Shown here: piece after piece, positions 1-12,916 of the stretch
How the letters are laid out: each line of letters begins with the position of its first letter
How positions within the stretch are numbered: position 1 is the stretch's first letter
Source: Auanema rhodensis
Lineage: Eukaryota > Nematoda > Chromadorea > Rhabditida > Rhabditidae
Reading direction: 5' to 3'
DNA length: 64,000 nucleotides
Assembly: GCA_964057225.1 (NCBI GenBank)
Contig: OZ059894.1
Location: 12,472,131-12,536,130 of the forward strand
Notes under the pieces: generated by a model
Database searches by the model: none
What the model saw: only the letters and a program-made list of their open reading frames with translations
What the model was told of the DNA's origin: nothing
Program-made: the position numbers and the translations under genes

Positions 1-232
1 GACCCACACATGAAAACACATGCCAAACCGTTTTTTCTATCTCACATTATAACAAGTAACTGAACAACATAAGCACATCGAGGTTAAACGAGATTGATCA
101 TCATTTAACGAAACGTTTAAATATATGAATGAACTCAACAATTATTTTACCAATATGCCAATACAACAACATTTTTTTTGATGTGAGACAAATTGAAGCC
201 TAATTTGATGAAAACTTTGAAACAGTTGCAGT
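1..232 (+). repeat. Reference satellite unit (232 bp)
   Basis: First full unit, used here to set the phase. Landmarks in order: two ACACATG copies at 6-12 and 16-22; CCAAACCG at 23-30; a T6 run at 31-36; TCTCACATTA at 40-49; the variable AGCACATCGAGG region at about 71-83; TGATCA at 96-101; AAACGTTT at about 111-118; TATATGAATGAAC; CCAATATGCCAAT at 150-162; a T8 run near 172-179; GTGAGACAAATTGAAGCC; then a purine-rich tail ending in CAGTTGCAGT. Counting bases gives 73 G+C of 232 (31.5 %). Five CpG sites are present. The unit has no long open frame of its own. Confidence 0.95.
6..22 (+). repeat. Paired ACACATG direct repeat, 10 bp apart
   Basis: ACACATG occurs at 6-12 and 16-22, one DNA helical turn apart. 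It is kept in nearly every unit; the commonest changes are ACACATGG (class C) and ACACTTG (many class D). Conservation of the pair may be passive, since the flanks are equally conserved. Confidence 0.6.
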
Positions 233-735
233 GACTCACACATGGAAACACATGCCAAACCGTTTTTTCTATCTCACAGTATAACAAGTAACTGAACAAC
301 ATAAGCACATCGAGGTTAAACGAGATTGATCATCATTAAACGAAACGTTTGTATATATGAATGAACTCAACAATTATTTTACCAATATGCCAATACAACA
401 ACATTTTTTTTGATGTGAGACAAATTGAAGCCTAAGTTGATGAGAACTTTGGAACAGTTGCAGTGACCCACACATGAAAACACATGCCAAACCGTTTTTT
501 CTATCTCACATTATAACAAGTAACTGAACAACATAAGCACATCGAGGTTAAACGAGATTGATCATCATTAAACGAAACGTTTGTATATATGAATGAACTC
601 AACAATTATTTTACCAATATGCCAATACAACAACATTTTTTTTGATGTGAGACAAATTGAAGCCTAAGTTGATGAGAACTTTGGAACAGTTGCAGTGACC
701 CACACATGAAAACACATGCCAAACCGTTTTTTCTA

Positions 736-882
736 TCTCACATTATAACAAGTAACTGAACAACATAAGCACATCGAGGTTAAACGAGATTGATCATCAT
801 TTAACGAAACGTTTAAATATATGAATGAACTCAACAATTATTTTACCAATATGCCAATGCAACAACTTTTTCTAATGTGAGA
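736..882. repeat. 10 bp perfect inverted repeat within one unit (127 bp apart)
   Basis: TCTCACATTA at 736-745 is the exact reverse complement of TAATGTGAGA at 873-882. The loop is 127 bases. In units with CACAGTAT the match shortens to 7 bp (TCTCACA/TGTGAGA), still retained in most units. Possible cruciform, transcript hairpin or paired binding site; these are inferences only. Confidence 0.6.
799..818. other. Dyad centred on AAACGTTT
   Basis: ATTTAACGAAACGTTTAAAT contains the 8 bp palindrome AAACGTTT, and the outer arms ATTTAACG and CGTTTAAAT can pair with a one-base bulge around AAA. It occurs in the class A and C form; class B has a weaker version (ATTAAACG / CGTTTGTA). AAACGTTT or AAACGTTC is kept in almost all units; AACAAAACG near 44673 and 48608 and ACGTCT near 57637 and 62485 are rare exceptions. 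Confidence 0.55.
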
Positions 883-3006
883 CAAATTGAAGCCTAAGTT
901 GATGAGAACTTTGGAACAGTTGCAGTGACCCACACATGAAAACACATGCCAAACCGTTTTTTCTATCTCACATTATAACAAGTAACTGAACAACATAAGC
1001 ACATCGAGGTTAAACGAGATTGATCATCATTTAACGAAACGTTTAAATATATGAATGAACTCAACAATTATTTTACCAATATGCCAATGCAACAACTTTT
1101 TCTAATGTGAGACAAATTGAAGCCTAAGTTGATGAGAACTTTGAAACAGTTGCAGTGACCCACACATGAAAACACATGCCAAACCGTTTTTTCTATCTCA
1201 CAGTATAACAAGTAACTGAACAACATAAGCACATCGAGGTTAAACGAGATTGATCATCATTAAACGAAACGTTTGTATATATGAATGAACTCAACAATCA
1301 TTTTACCAATATGCCAATACAACAACATTTTTTTTGATGTGAGACAAATTGAAGCCTAATTTGATGAAAACTTTAGAACAGTTGCAGTGACTCACACATG
1401 GAAACACATGCCAAACCGTTTTTTCTATCTCACAGTATAACAAGTAACTGAACAACATAAGCTCGTCGAGGTTAAACAAGATTGATCATCATTTAACGAA
1501 ACGTTTAAATATATGAAAGAACTTAACAATTATTTTACCAATATGCCAATGCAACAACTTTTTCTAATGTGAGACAAATTGAAGCCTAAGTTGATGAGAA
1601 CTTTGGAACAGTTGCAGTGACTCACACATGAAAACACATGCCAAACCGTTTTTTCTATCTCACATTATAACAAGTAACTGAACAACATAAGCACATCGAG
1701 GTTAAACGAGATTGATCATCATTAAACGAAACGTTTAAATATATGAATGAACTTAACAATTATTTTACCAATATGCCAATGCAACAACTTTTTCTAATGT
1801 GAGACAAATTGAAGCCTAAGTTGATGAGAACTTTGGAACAGTTGCAGTGACCCACACATGAAAACACATGCCAAACCGTTTTTTCTATCTCACATTATAA
1901 CAAGTAACTGAACAACATAAGCACATCGAGGTTAAACGAGATTGATCATCATTAAACGAAACGTTTATATATATGAATGAACTCAACAATTATTTTACCA
2001 ATATGCCAATACAACAACATTTTTTTTAATGTGAGACAAATTGAAGCCTAAGTTGATGAGAACTTTGGAACAGTTGCAGTGACTCACACATGAAAACACA
2101 TGCCAAACCGTTTTTTCTATCTCACATTATAACAAGTAACTGAACAACATAAGCACATCGAGGTTAAACGAGATTGATCATCATTAAACGAAACGTTTGT
2201 ATATATGAATGAACTTAACTATTAATTCACCAATATGCCAATACAACAACATTTTTTTTAATGTGAGACAAATTGAAGCCTAATTTGATGAAAACTTTAG
2301 AACAGTTGCAGTGACTCACACATGGAAACACATGCCAAACCGTTTTTTCTATCTCACAGTATAACAAGTAACTGAACAACATAAGCTCGTCGAGGTTAAA
2401 CAAGATTGATCATCATTTAACGAAACGTTTAAATATATGAATGAACTCAACAATTATTTTACCAATATGCCAATGCAACAACTTTTTCTAATGTGAGACA
2501 AATTGAAGCCTAATTTGATGAAAACTTTAGAACAGTTGCAGTGACTCACACATGGAAACACATGCCAAACCGTTTTTTCTATCTCACAGTATAACAAGTA
2601 ACTGAACAACATAAGCTCGTCGAGGTTAAACAAGATTGATCATCATTTAACGAAACGTTTAAATATATGAATGAACTTAACAATTATTTTACCAATATGC
2701 CAATGCAACAACATTTTTTTTAATGTGAGACAAATTGAAGCCTAAGTTGATGAGAACTTTGGAACAGTTGCAGTGACTCACACATGAAAACACATACCAA
2801 ACCGTTTTTTCTATCTCACATTATAACAAGTAACTTAACAACATAAGCACATCGAGGTTAAACGAGATTGATCATCATTTAACGAAACGTTTGAATATAT
2901 GAATGAACTCAACAATTATTTCACCAATATACCAATACAACAACATTTTTTTTAATGTGAGACAAATTGAAGCCTAATTTGATGAAAACTTTAGAACAGT
3001 TGCAGT

Positions 3007-3236
3007 GACTCACACATGGAAACACATGCCAAACCGTTTTTTCTATCTCACAGTATAACAAGTAACTGAACAACATAAGCTCGTCGAGGTTAAACAAGAT
3101 TGATCATCATTTAACGAAACGTTTAAATATATGAATGAACTTAACAATTATTTTACCAATATGCCAATGCAACAACTTTTTCTAATGTGAGACAAATTGA
3201 AGCCTAAGTTGATGAGAACTTTGGAACAGTTGCAGT
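3007..3236 (+). repeat. Class C unit exemplar (230 bp)
   Basis: Defined by GACTCACACATGGAAAC, CACAGTATAAC, AGCTCGTCGAGG, TTAAACAAG, CATTTAACG, GTTTAAATATATG and GAACTTAACAATTATTTT with the short CTTTTTCT tract. The TCGTCG change adds a CpG compared with class A. It often follows a unit with the TTTGATGAAAACTTTAG tail, so B then C is a frequent order in zone 1 and after 58 kb. Confidence 0.85.
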
Positions 3237-5078
3237 GACTCACACATGAAAACACATGCCAAACCATTTTTTCTATCTCACATTATAACAAGTAACTGAA
3301 CAACATAAGCACATCGAGGTTAAACGAGATTGATCATCATTTAACGAAACGTTCAAATATATGAATGAACTCAACAATTATTTTACCAATATGCCAATGC
3401 AACAACTTTTTCTAATGTGAGACAAATTGAAGCCCAAGTTGATGAGAACTTTGGAACAGTTGCAGTGACCCACACATGAAAACACATGCCAAACCGTTTT
3501 TTCTATCTCACATTATAACAAGTAACTGAACAACATAAGCACATCGAGGTTAAACGAGATTGATCATCATTTAACGAAACGTTTAAATATATGAATGAAC
3601 TCAACAATTATTTTACCAATATGCCAATGCAACAACTTTTTCTAATGTGAGACAAATTGAAGCCTTAGTTGATGAGAACTTTGGAACAGTTGCAGTGACC
3701 CACACATGAAAACACATGCCAAACCGTTTTTTCTATCTCACATTATAACAAGTAACTGAACAACATAAGCACATCGAGGTTAAACGAGATTGATCATCAT
3801 TTAACGAAACGTTTAAATATATGAATGAACTTAACAATTATTTTACCAATATGCCAATGCAACAACTTTTTCTAATGTGAGACAAATTGAAGCCTTAGTT
3901 GATGAGAACTTTAGAACAGTTGCAGTGACTCACACATGGAAACACATGCCAAACCGTTTTTTCTATCTCACAGTATAACAAGTAACTGAACAACATAAGC
4001 TCGTCGAGGTTAAACAAGATTGATCATCATTTAACGAAACGTTTAAATATATGAATGAACTTAACAATTATTTTACCAATATGCCAATGCAACAACTTTT
4101 TCTAATGTGAGACAAATTGAAGCCTAAGTTGATGAGAACTTTGGAACAGTTGCAGTGACTCACACATGAAAACACATGCCAAACCGTTTTTTCTATCTCA
4201 CATTATAACAAGTAACTGAACAACATAAGCACATCGATGTTAAACGAGATTGATCATCATTTAACGAAACGTTCAAATATATGAATGAACTCAACAATTA
4301 TTTTACCAATATGCCAATGCAACAACTTTTTCTAATGTGAGACAAATTGAAGCCTAAGTTGATGAGAACTTTGGAACAGTTGCAGTGACCCACACATGAA
4401 AACACATGCCAAACCGTTTTTTCTATCTCACATTATAACAAGTAACTGAACAACATAAGCACATCGAGGTTAAACGAGATTGATCATCATTAAACGAAAC
4501 GTTTGTATATATGAATGAACTCAACAATTATTTTACCAATATGCCAATACAACAACATTTTTTTTAATGTGAGACAAATTGAAGCCTGATTCGATGAAAA
4601 CTTTAGAACAGTTGCAGTGACTCACACATGGAAACACATGCCAAACCGTTTTTTCTATCTCACAGTATAACAAGTAACTGAACAACATAAGCTCGTCGAG
4701 GTTAAACAAGATTGATCATCATTTAACGAAACGTTTAAATATATGAATGAACTTAACAATTATTTTACCAATATGCCAATGCAACAACTTTTTCTAATGT
4801 GAGACAAATTGAAGCCTAAGTTGATGAGAACTTTGGAACAGTTGCAGTGACCCACACATGAAAACACATGCCAAACCGTTTTTTCTATCTCACATTATAA
4901 CAAGTAACTGAACAACATAAGCACATCGAGGTTAAACGAGATTGATCATCATTAAACGAAACGTTTAAATATATGAATGAACTTAACAATTATTTTACCA
5001 ATATGCCAATGCAACAACTTTTTCTAATGTGAGACAAATTGAAGCCTAAGTTGATGAGAACTTTGGAACAGTTGCAGT

Positions 5079-5310
5079 GACCCACACATGAAAACACATG
5101 CCAAACCGTTTTTTCTATCTCACATTATAACAAGTAACTGAACAACATAAGCACATCGAGGTTAAACGAGATTGATCATCATTAAACGAAACGTTTGTAT
5201 ATATGAATGAACTCAACAATTATTTTACCAATATGCCAATACAACAACATTTTTTTTAATGTGAGACAAATTGAAGCCTAAGTTGATGAGAACTTTGGAA
5301 CAGTTGCAGT
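5079..5310 (+). repeat. Class B unit exemplar (232 bp)
   Basis: Shares the class A head (GACCC, CACATTAT, AGCACATCGAGG) but has CATTAAACG, CGTTTGTATATATG and ATACAACAACATTTTTTTTAATG. In the copies I followed, GTATATATG, ATACAAC and the uninterrupted T8 run usually occur together, so they mark one lineage. Its 3' tail comes in two forms, CTAAGTTGATGAGAAC and CTAATTTGATGAAAAC, which suggests exchange within units. Confidence 0.85.
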
Positions 5311-5772
5311 GACTCACACATGAAAACACATACCAAACCGTTTTTTCTATCTCAAATTATAACAAGTAACTGAACAACATAAGCACATCGAGGTTAAACG
5401 AGATTGATCATCATTAAACGAAACGTTTAAATATATGAATGAACTTAACAATTATTTTACCAATATGCCAATGCAACAACTTTTTCTAATGTGAGACAAA
5501 TTGAAGCCTAAGTTGATGAGAACTTTGGAACAGTTGCAGTGACCCACACATGAAAACACATGCCAAACCGTTTTTTCTATCTCACATTATAACAAGTAAC
5601 TGAACAACATAAGCACATCGAGGTTAAACGAGATTGATCATCATTAAACGAAACGTTTGTATATATGAATGAACTCAACAATTATTTTACCAATATGCCA
5701 ATACAACAACATTTTTTTTAATGTGAGACAAATTGAAGCCTAAGTTGATGAGAACTTTGGAACAGTTGCAGT
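5311..5772 (+). repeat. Two-unit (462 bp) insertion in copy 1
   Basis: Two consecutive copies of the rare CATACCAAAC and CTCAAATTAT markers lie at 5311 and 5773, but only one at 9462. 5311 to 9462 is 4151 bp and 5773 to 9462 is 3689 bp, so copy 1 gained, or copy 2 lost, exactly 462 bp. The unit at 5311 is itself a hybrid: its head matches the unit at 5773 but its middle is of A/C type. Confidence 0.8.
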
Positions 5773-7386
5773 GACTCACACATGAAAACACATACCAAAC
5801 CGTTTTTTCTATCTCAAATTATAACAAGTAACTTAACAACATAAGCACATCGAGGTTAAACGAGATTGATCATCATTTAACGAAACGTTTGAATATATGA
5901 ATGAACTCAACAATTATTTTACCAATATGCCAATGCAACAACTTTTTCTAATGTGAGACAAATTGAAGCCTAAGTTGATGAGAACTTTGGAACAGTTGCA
6001 GTAACCCACACATGAAAACACATGCCAAACCGTTTTTTCTATCTCACATTATAACAAGTAACTGAACAACATAAGCACATCGAGGTTAAACGAGATTGAT
6101 CATCATTAAACGAAACGTTTGTATATATGAATGAACTTAACTATTAATTCACCAATATGCCAATACAACAACATTTTTTTTAATGTGAGACAAATTGAAG
6201 CCTAATTTGATGAAAACTTTAGAACAGTTGCAGTGACTCACACATGGAAACACATGCCAAACCGTTTTTTCTATCTCACAGTATAACAAGTAACTGAACA
6301 ACATAAGCACGTCGAGGTTAAACAAGATTGATCATCATTTAACGAAACGTTTAAATATATGAATGAACTTAACAATTATTTTACCAATATGCCAATGCAA
6401 CAACTTTTTCTAATGTGAGACAAATTGAAGCCTAAGTTGATGAGAACTTTGGAACAGTTGCAGTGACCCACACATGAAAACACATGCCAAACCGTTTTTT
6501 CTATCTCACATTATAACAAGTAACTGAACAACATAAGCACATCGAGGTTAAACGAGATTGATCATCATTAAACGAAACGTTTGTATATATGAATGAACTC
6601 AACAATTATTTCACCAATATGCCAATACAACAACATTTTTTTTAATGTGAGACAAATTGAAGCCTAATTTGATGAAAACTTTAGAACAGTTGCAGTGACT
6701 CACACATGGAAACACATGCCAAACCGTTTTTTCTATCTCACAGTATAACAAATAACTGAACAACATAAGCTCGTCGAGGTTAAACAAGATTGATCATCAT
6801 TTAACGAAACGTTTAAATATATGAATGAACTTAACAATTATTTTACCAATATGCCAATGCAACAACTTTTTCTAATGTGAGACAAATTGAAGCCTAAGTT
6901 GATGAGAACTTTGGAACAGTTGCAGTGACTCACACATGAAAACACATGCCAAACCGTTTTTTCTATCTCACATTATAACAAGTAACTGAACAACATAAGC
7001 ACATCGAGGTTAAACGAGATTGATCATCATTTAACGAAACGTTCAAATATATGAATGAACTCAACAATTATTTTACCAATATGCCAATGCAACAACTTTT
7101 TCTAATGTGAGACAAATTGAAGCCTAAGTTGATGAGAACTTTGGAACAGTTGCAGTGACCCACACATGAAAACACATGCCAAACCGTTTTTTCTATCTCA
7201 CATTATAACAAGTAACTGAACAACATAAGCACATCGAGGTTAAACGAGATTGATCATCATTTAACGAAACGTTTAAATATATGAATGAACTCAACAATTA
7301 TTTTACCAATATGCCAATGCAACAACTTTTTCTAATGTGAGACAAATTGAAGCCTAAGTTGATGAGAACTTTGGAACAGTTGCAGT

Positions 7387-7617
7387 GACCCACACATGAA
7401 AACACATGCCAAACCGTTTTTTCTATCTCACATTATAACAAGTAACTGAACAACATAAGCACATCGAGGTTAAACGAGATTGATCATCATTAAACGAAAC
7501 GTTTGTATATATGAATGAACTCAACAATTATTTTACCAATATGCCAATACAACAACATTTTTTTTAATGTGAGAAAATTGAAGCCTAATTTGATGAAAAC
7601 TTTAGAACAGTTGCAGT
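7387..7617 (+). repeat. Class B unit with 1 bp deletion (231 bp)
   Basis: GAGACAAATTG is shortened to GAGAAAATTG near 7571. The lost C shifts the reverse frame and lets an otherwise stopped frame run for 72 codons (7490-7708, minus strand). The open frame results from the indel, not from coding selection. Confidence 0.85.
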
Positions 7618-8057
7618 GACTCACACATGGAAACACATGCCAAACCGTTTTTTCTATCTCACAGTATAACAAGTAACTGAACAACATAAGCTCGTCGAGG
7701 TTAAACAAGATTGATCATCATTTAACGAAACGTTTAAATATATGAATGAACTTAACAATTATTTTACCAATATGCCAATGCAACAACTTTTTCTAATGTG
7801 AGACAAATTGAAGCCTAAGTTGATGAGAACTTTGGAACAGTTGCAGTGACTCACACATGAAAACACATGCCAAACCGTTTTTTCTATCTCACATTATAAC
7901 AAGTAACTGAACAACATAAGCACATCGAGGTTAAACGAGATTGATCATCATTTAACGAAACGTTTAAATATATGAATGAACTTAACAATTATTTTACCAA
8001 TATGCCAATGCAACAACTTTTTCTAATGTGAGACAAATTGAAGCCTAATTTGATGAA

Positions 8058-11000
8058 AACTTTAGAACAGTTGCAGTGACTCACACATGGAAACACATGC
8101 CAAACCGTTTTTTCTATCTCACAGTATAACAAGTAACTGAACAACATAAGCTCGTCGAGGTTAAACAAGATTGATCATCATTTAACGAAACGTTTAAATA
8201 TATGAATGAACTTAACAATTATTTTACCAATATGCCAATGCAACAACTTTTTCTAATGTGAGACAAATTGAAGCCTAAGTTGATGAGAACTTTGGAACAG
8301 TTGCAGTGACTCACACATGAAAACACATGCCAAACCGTTTTTTCTATCTCACATTATAACAAGTAACTGAACAACATAAGCACATCGATGTTAAACGAGA
8401 TTGATCATCATTTAACGAAACGTTCAAATATATGAATGAACTCAACAATTATTTTACCAATATGCCAATGCAACAACTTTTTCTAATGTGAGACAAATTG
8501 AAGCCTAAGTTGATGAGAACTTTGGAACAGTTGCAGTGACCCACACATGAAAACACATGCCAAACCGTTTTTTCTATCTCACATTATAACAAGTAACTGA
8601 ACAACATAAGCACATCGAGGTTAAACGAGATTGATCATCATTAAACGAAACGTTTGTATATATGAATGAACTCAACAATTATTTTACCAATATGCCAATA
8701 CAACAACATTTTTTTTAATGTGAGACAAATTGAAGCCTGATTCGATGAAAACTTTAGAACAGTTGCAGTGACTCACACATGGAAACACATGCCAAACCGT
8801 TTTTTCTATCTCACAGTATAACAAGTAACTGAACAACATAAGCTCGTCGAGGTTAAACAAGATTGATCATCATTTAACGAAACGTTTAAATATATGAATG
8901 AACTTAACAATTATTTTACCAATATGCCAATGCAACAACTTTTTCTAATGTGAGACAAATTGAAGCCTAAGTTGATGAGAACTTTGGAACAGTTGCAGTG
9001 ACCCACACATGAAAACACATGCCAAACCGTTTTTTCTATCTCACATTATAACAAGTAACTGAACAACATAAGCACATCGAGGTTAAACGAGATTGATCAT
9101 CATTAAACGAAACGTTTAAATATATGAATGAACTTAACAATTATTTTACCAATATGCCAATGCAACAACTTTTTCTAATGTGAGACAAATTGAAGCCTAA
9201 GTTGATGAGAACTTTGGAACAGTTGCAGTGACCCACACATGAAAACACATGCCAAACCGTTTTTTCTATCTCACATTATAACAAGTAACTGAACAACATA
9301 AGCACATCGAGGTTAAACGAGATTGATCATCATTAAACGAAACGTTTGTATATATGAATGAACTCAACAATTATTTTACCAATATGCCAATACAACAACA
9401 TTTTTTTTAATGTGAGACAAATTGAAGCCTAAGTTGATGAGAACTTTGGAACAGTTGCAGTGACTCACACATGAAAACACATACCAAACCGTTTTTTCTA
9501 TCTCAAATTATAACAAGTAACTTAACAACATAAGCACATCGAGGTTAAACGAGATTGATCATCATTTAACGAAACGTTTGAATATATGAATGAACTCAAC
9601 AATTATTTTACCAATATGCCAATGCAACAACTTTTTCTAATGTGAGACAAATTGAAGCCTAAGTTGATGAGAACTTTGGAACAGTTGCAGTAACCCACAC
9701 ATGAAAACACATGCCAAACCGTTTTTTCTATCTCACATTATAACAAGTAACTGAACAACATAAGCACATCGAGGTTAAACGAGATTGATCATCATTAAAC
9801 GAAACGTTTGTATATATGAATGAACTTAACTATTAATTCACCAATATGCCAATACAACAACATTTTTTTTAATGTGAGACAAATTGAAGCCTAATTTGAT
9901 GAAAACTTTAGAACAGTTGCAGTGACTCACACATGGAAACACATGCCAAACCGTTTTTTCTATCTCACAGTATAACAAGTAACTGAACAACATAAGCACG
10001 TCGAGGTTAAACAAGATTGATCATCATTTAACGAAACGTTTAAATATATGAATGAACTTAACAATTATTTTACCAATATGCCAATGCAACAACTTTTTCT
10101 AATGTGAGACAAATTGAAGCCTAAGTTGATGAGAACTTTGGAACAGTTGCAGTGACCCACACATGAAAACACATGCCAAACCGTTTTTTCTATCTCACAT
10201 TATAACAAGTAACTGAACAACATAAGCACATCGAGGTTAAACGAGATTGATCATCATTAAACGAAACGTTTGTATATATGAATGAACTCAACAATTATTT
10301 CACCAATATGCCAATACAACAACATTTTTTTTAATGTGAGACAAATTGAAGCCTAATTTGATGAAAACTTTAGAACAGTTGCAGTGACTCACACATGGAA
10401 ACACATGCCAAACCGTTTTTTCTATCTCACAGTATAACAAATAACTGAACAACATAAGCTCGTCGAGGTTAAACAAGATTGATCATCATTTAACGAAACG
10501 TTTAAATATATGAATGAACTTAACAATTATTTTACCAATATGCCAATGCAACAACTTTTTCTAATGTGAGACAAATTGAAGCCTAAGTTGATGAGAACTT
10601 TGGAACAGTTGCAGTGACTCACACATGAAAACACATGCCAAACCGTTTTTTCTATCTCACATTATAACAAGTAACTGAACAACATAAGCACATCGAGGTT
10701 AAACGAGATTGATCATCATTTAACGAAACGTTCAAATATATGAATGAACTCAACAATTATTTTACCAATATGCCAATGCAACAACTTTTTCTAATGTGAG
10801 ACAAATTGAAGCCTAAGTTGATGAGAACTTTGGAACAGTTGCAGTGACCCACACATGAAAACACATGCCAAACCGTTTTTTCTATCTCACATTATAACAA
10901 GTAACTGAACAACATAAGCACATCGAGGTTAAACGAGATTGATCATCATTTAACGAAACGTTTAAATATATGAATGAACTCAACAATTATTTTACCAATA

Positions 11001-11650
11001 TGCCAATGCAACAACTTTTTCTAATGTGAGACAAATTGAAGCCTAAGTTGATGAGAACTTTGGAACAGTTGCAGTGACCCACACATGAAAACACATGCCA
11101 AACCGTTTTTTCTATCTCACATTATAACAAGTAACTGAACAACATAAGCACATCGAGGTTAAACGAGATTGATCATCATTAAACGAAACGTTTGTATATA
11201 TGAATGAACTCAACAATTATTTTACCAATATGCCAATACAACAACATTTTTTTTAATGTGAGAAAATTGAAGCCTAATTTGATGAAAACTTTAGAACAGT
11301 TGCAGTGACTCACACATGGAAACACATGCCAAACCGTTTTTTCTATCTCACAGTATAACAAGTAACTGAACAACATAAGCTCGTCGAGGTTAAACAAGAT
11401 TGATCATCATTTAACGAAACGTTTAAATATATGAATGAACTTAACAATTATTTTACCAATATGCCAATGCAACAACTTTTTCTAATGTGAGACAAATTGA
11501 AGCCTAAGTTGATGAGAACTTTGGAACAGTTGCAGTGACTCACACATGAAAACACATGCCAAACCGTTTTTTCTATCTCACATTATAACAAGTAACTGAA
11601 CAACATAAGCACATCGAGGTTAAACGAGATTGATCATCATTTAACGAAAC
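8058..11650 (+). repeat. Segmental duplication 1, copy 2 (~3.6-3.7 kb)
   Basis: Directly follows copy 1. It agrees with copy 1 at all private markers listed there. Agreement ends near 11650, where this copy reads GTTCAAATATATG and the copy 1 position (about 7960) reads GTTTAAATATATG. Confidence 0.83.
11076..11306 (+). repeat. Second copy of the 231 bp one-base-deletion unit
   Basis: Exactly 3689 bp after the unit at 7387 and with the same deletion, so it was copied as part of segmental duplication 1. The reverse open frame at 11179-11397 gives a protein identical to that at 7490-7708. Confidence 0.85.
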
Positions 11651-12916
11651 GTTCAAATATATGAATGAACTCAACAATTATTTTACCAATATGCCAATGC
11701 AACAACTTTTTCTAATGTGAGACAAATTGAAGCCTAAGTTGATGAGAACTTTGGAACAGTTGCAGTGACCCACACATGAAAACACATGCCAAACCGTTTT
11801 TTCTATCTCACATTATAACAAGTAACTGAACAACATAAGCACATCGAGGTTAAACGAGATTGATCATCATTTAACGAAACGTTTAAATATATGAATGAAC
11901 TCAACAATTATTTTACCAATATGCCAATGCAACAACTTTTTCTAATGTGAGACAAATTGAAGCCTAAGTTGATGAGAACTTTGGAACAGTTGCAGTGACC
12001 CACACATGAAAACACATGCCAAACCGTTTTTTCTATCTCACATTATAACAAGTAACTGAACAACATAAGCACATCGAGGTTAAACGAGATTGATCATCAT
12101 TAAACGAAACGTTTGTATATATGAATGAACTCAACAATTATTTTACCAATATGCCAATACAACAACATTTTTTTTAATGTGAGACAAATTGAAGCCTAAT
12201 TTGATGAAAACTTTAGAACAGTTGCAGTGACTCACACATGGAAACACATGCCAAACCGTTTTTTCTATCTCACAGTATAACAAGTAACTGAACAACATAA
12301 GCTCGTCGAGGTTAGACAAGATTGATCATCATTTAACGAAACGTTTAAATATATGAATGAACTCAACAATTATTTTACCAATATGCCAATGCAACAACTT
12401 TTTCTAATGTGAGACAAATTGAAGCCTAAGTTGATGAGAACTTTGGAACAGTTGCAGTGACCCACACATGAAAACACATGCCAAACCGTTTTTTCTATCT
12501 CACATTATAACAAGTAACTGAACAACATAAGCACATCGAGGTTAAACGAGATTGATCATCATTTAACGAAACGTTTAAATATATGAATGAACTCAACAAT
12601 TATTTTACCAATATGCCAATGCAACAACTTTTTCTAATGTGAGACAAATTGAAGCCTAAGTTGATGAGAACTTTGGAACAGTTGCAGTGACTCACACATG
12701 GAAACACATGCCAAACCGTTTTTTCTATCTCACATTATAACAAGTAACTGAACAACATAAGCACATCGAGGTTAAACGAGATTGATCATCATTAAACGAA
12801 ACGTTTGTATATATGAATGAACTCAACAATTATTTTACCAATATGCCAATACAACAACATTTTTTTTAATGTGAGACAAATTGAAGCCTAATTTGATGAA
12901 AACTTTAGAACAGTTG

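Larger units (their letters stand above)
697..926 (+). repeat. Class A unit exemplar (230 bp)
   Basis: Linked diagnostic sites: GACCC start, ACATGAAAAC, CACATTATAAC, AGCACATCGAGG, TTAAACGAG, CATCATTTAACG, GTTTAAATATATG, ACTCAACAATTATTTT, ATGCAACAACTTTTTCTAATG and CTAAGTTGATGAGAACTTTGG. The C inside the T-run and loss of the preceding A make it 2 bp shorter than class B. Very common in 0.7-12.7 kb and again after 58.6 kb, and interspersed elsewhere. Confidence 0.85.
3908..8055 (+). repeat. Segmental duplication 1, copy 1 (~4.15 kb)
   Basis: Matches 8058-11650 at an offset of 4151 bp, changing to 3689 bp after the extra two units at 5311-5772. Private markers shared by both copies: AGCACATCGATG at 4231 and 8382, GCCTGATTCGATG near 4584 and 8735, GTAACCC at 6001 and 9690, and a GAGAAAATTG one-base deletion near 7571 and 11260. 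Boundaries are estimated from where private variants stop agreeing. Confidence 0.85.
1..12916 (+). repeat. Zone 1: array section with only A/B/C/H-type units
   Basis: This section is built from 230 and 232 bp units of the common classes (diagnostic strings AGCACATCGAGG or AGCTCGTCGAGG; CAACAACTTTTTCT or CAACAACATTTTTTTT). It holds none of the 237 bp class D units and none of the class E units that characterise 13.7-57.3 kb. It ends at the first 100 bp-deleted unit, whose junction is at 12916/12917. Within it, 3.9-11.65 kb is a duplicated block pair. The last 6 kb of the window has the same class composition. Confidence 0.9.

Noticed and set aside
31-36. T6 and T8 runs as transcription terminators
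   Set aside because: They recur in every unit as part of the satellite; no upstream gene or stem supports a terminator.
120-131. TATATATG as a promoter TATA box
   Set aside because: A low-complexity AT stretch present in all units with no coding or RNA gene downstream.
7490-7708. 72-codon open frame on the minus strand (and identical one at 11179-11397)
   Set aside because: Lies across two satellite units, is opened by a one-base deletion, resembles no protein I recognise and is absent from sister units.
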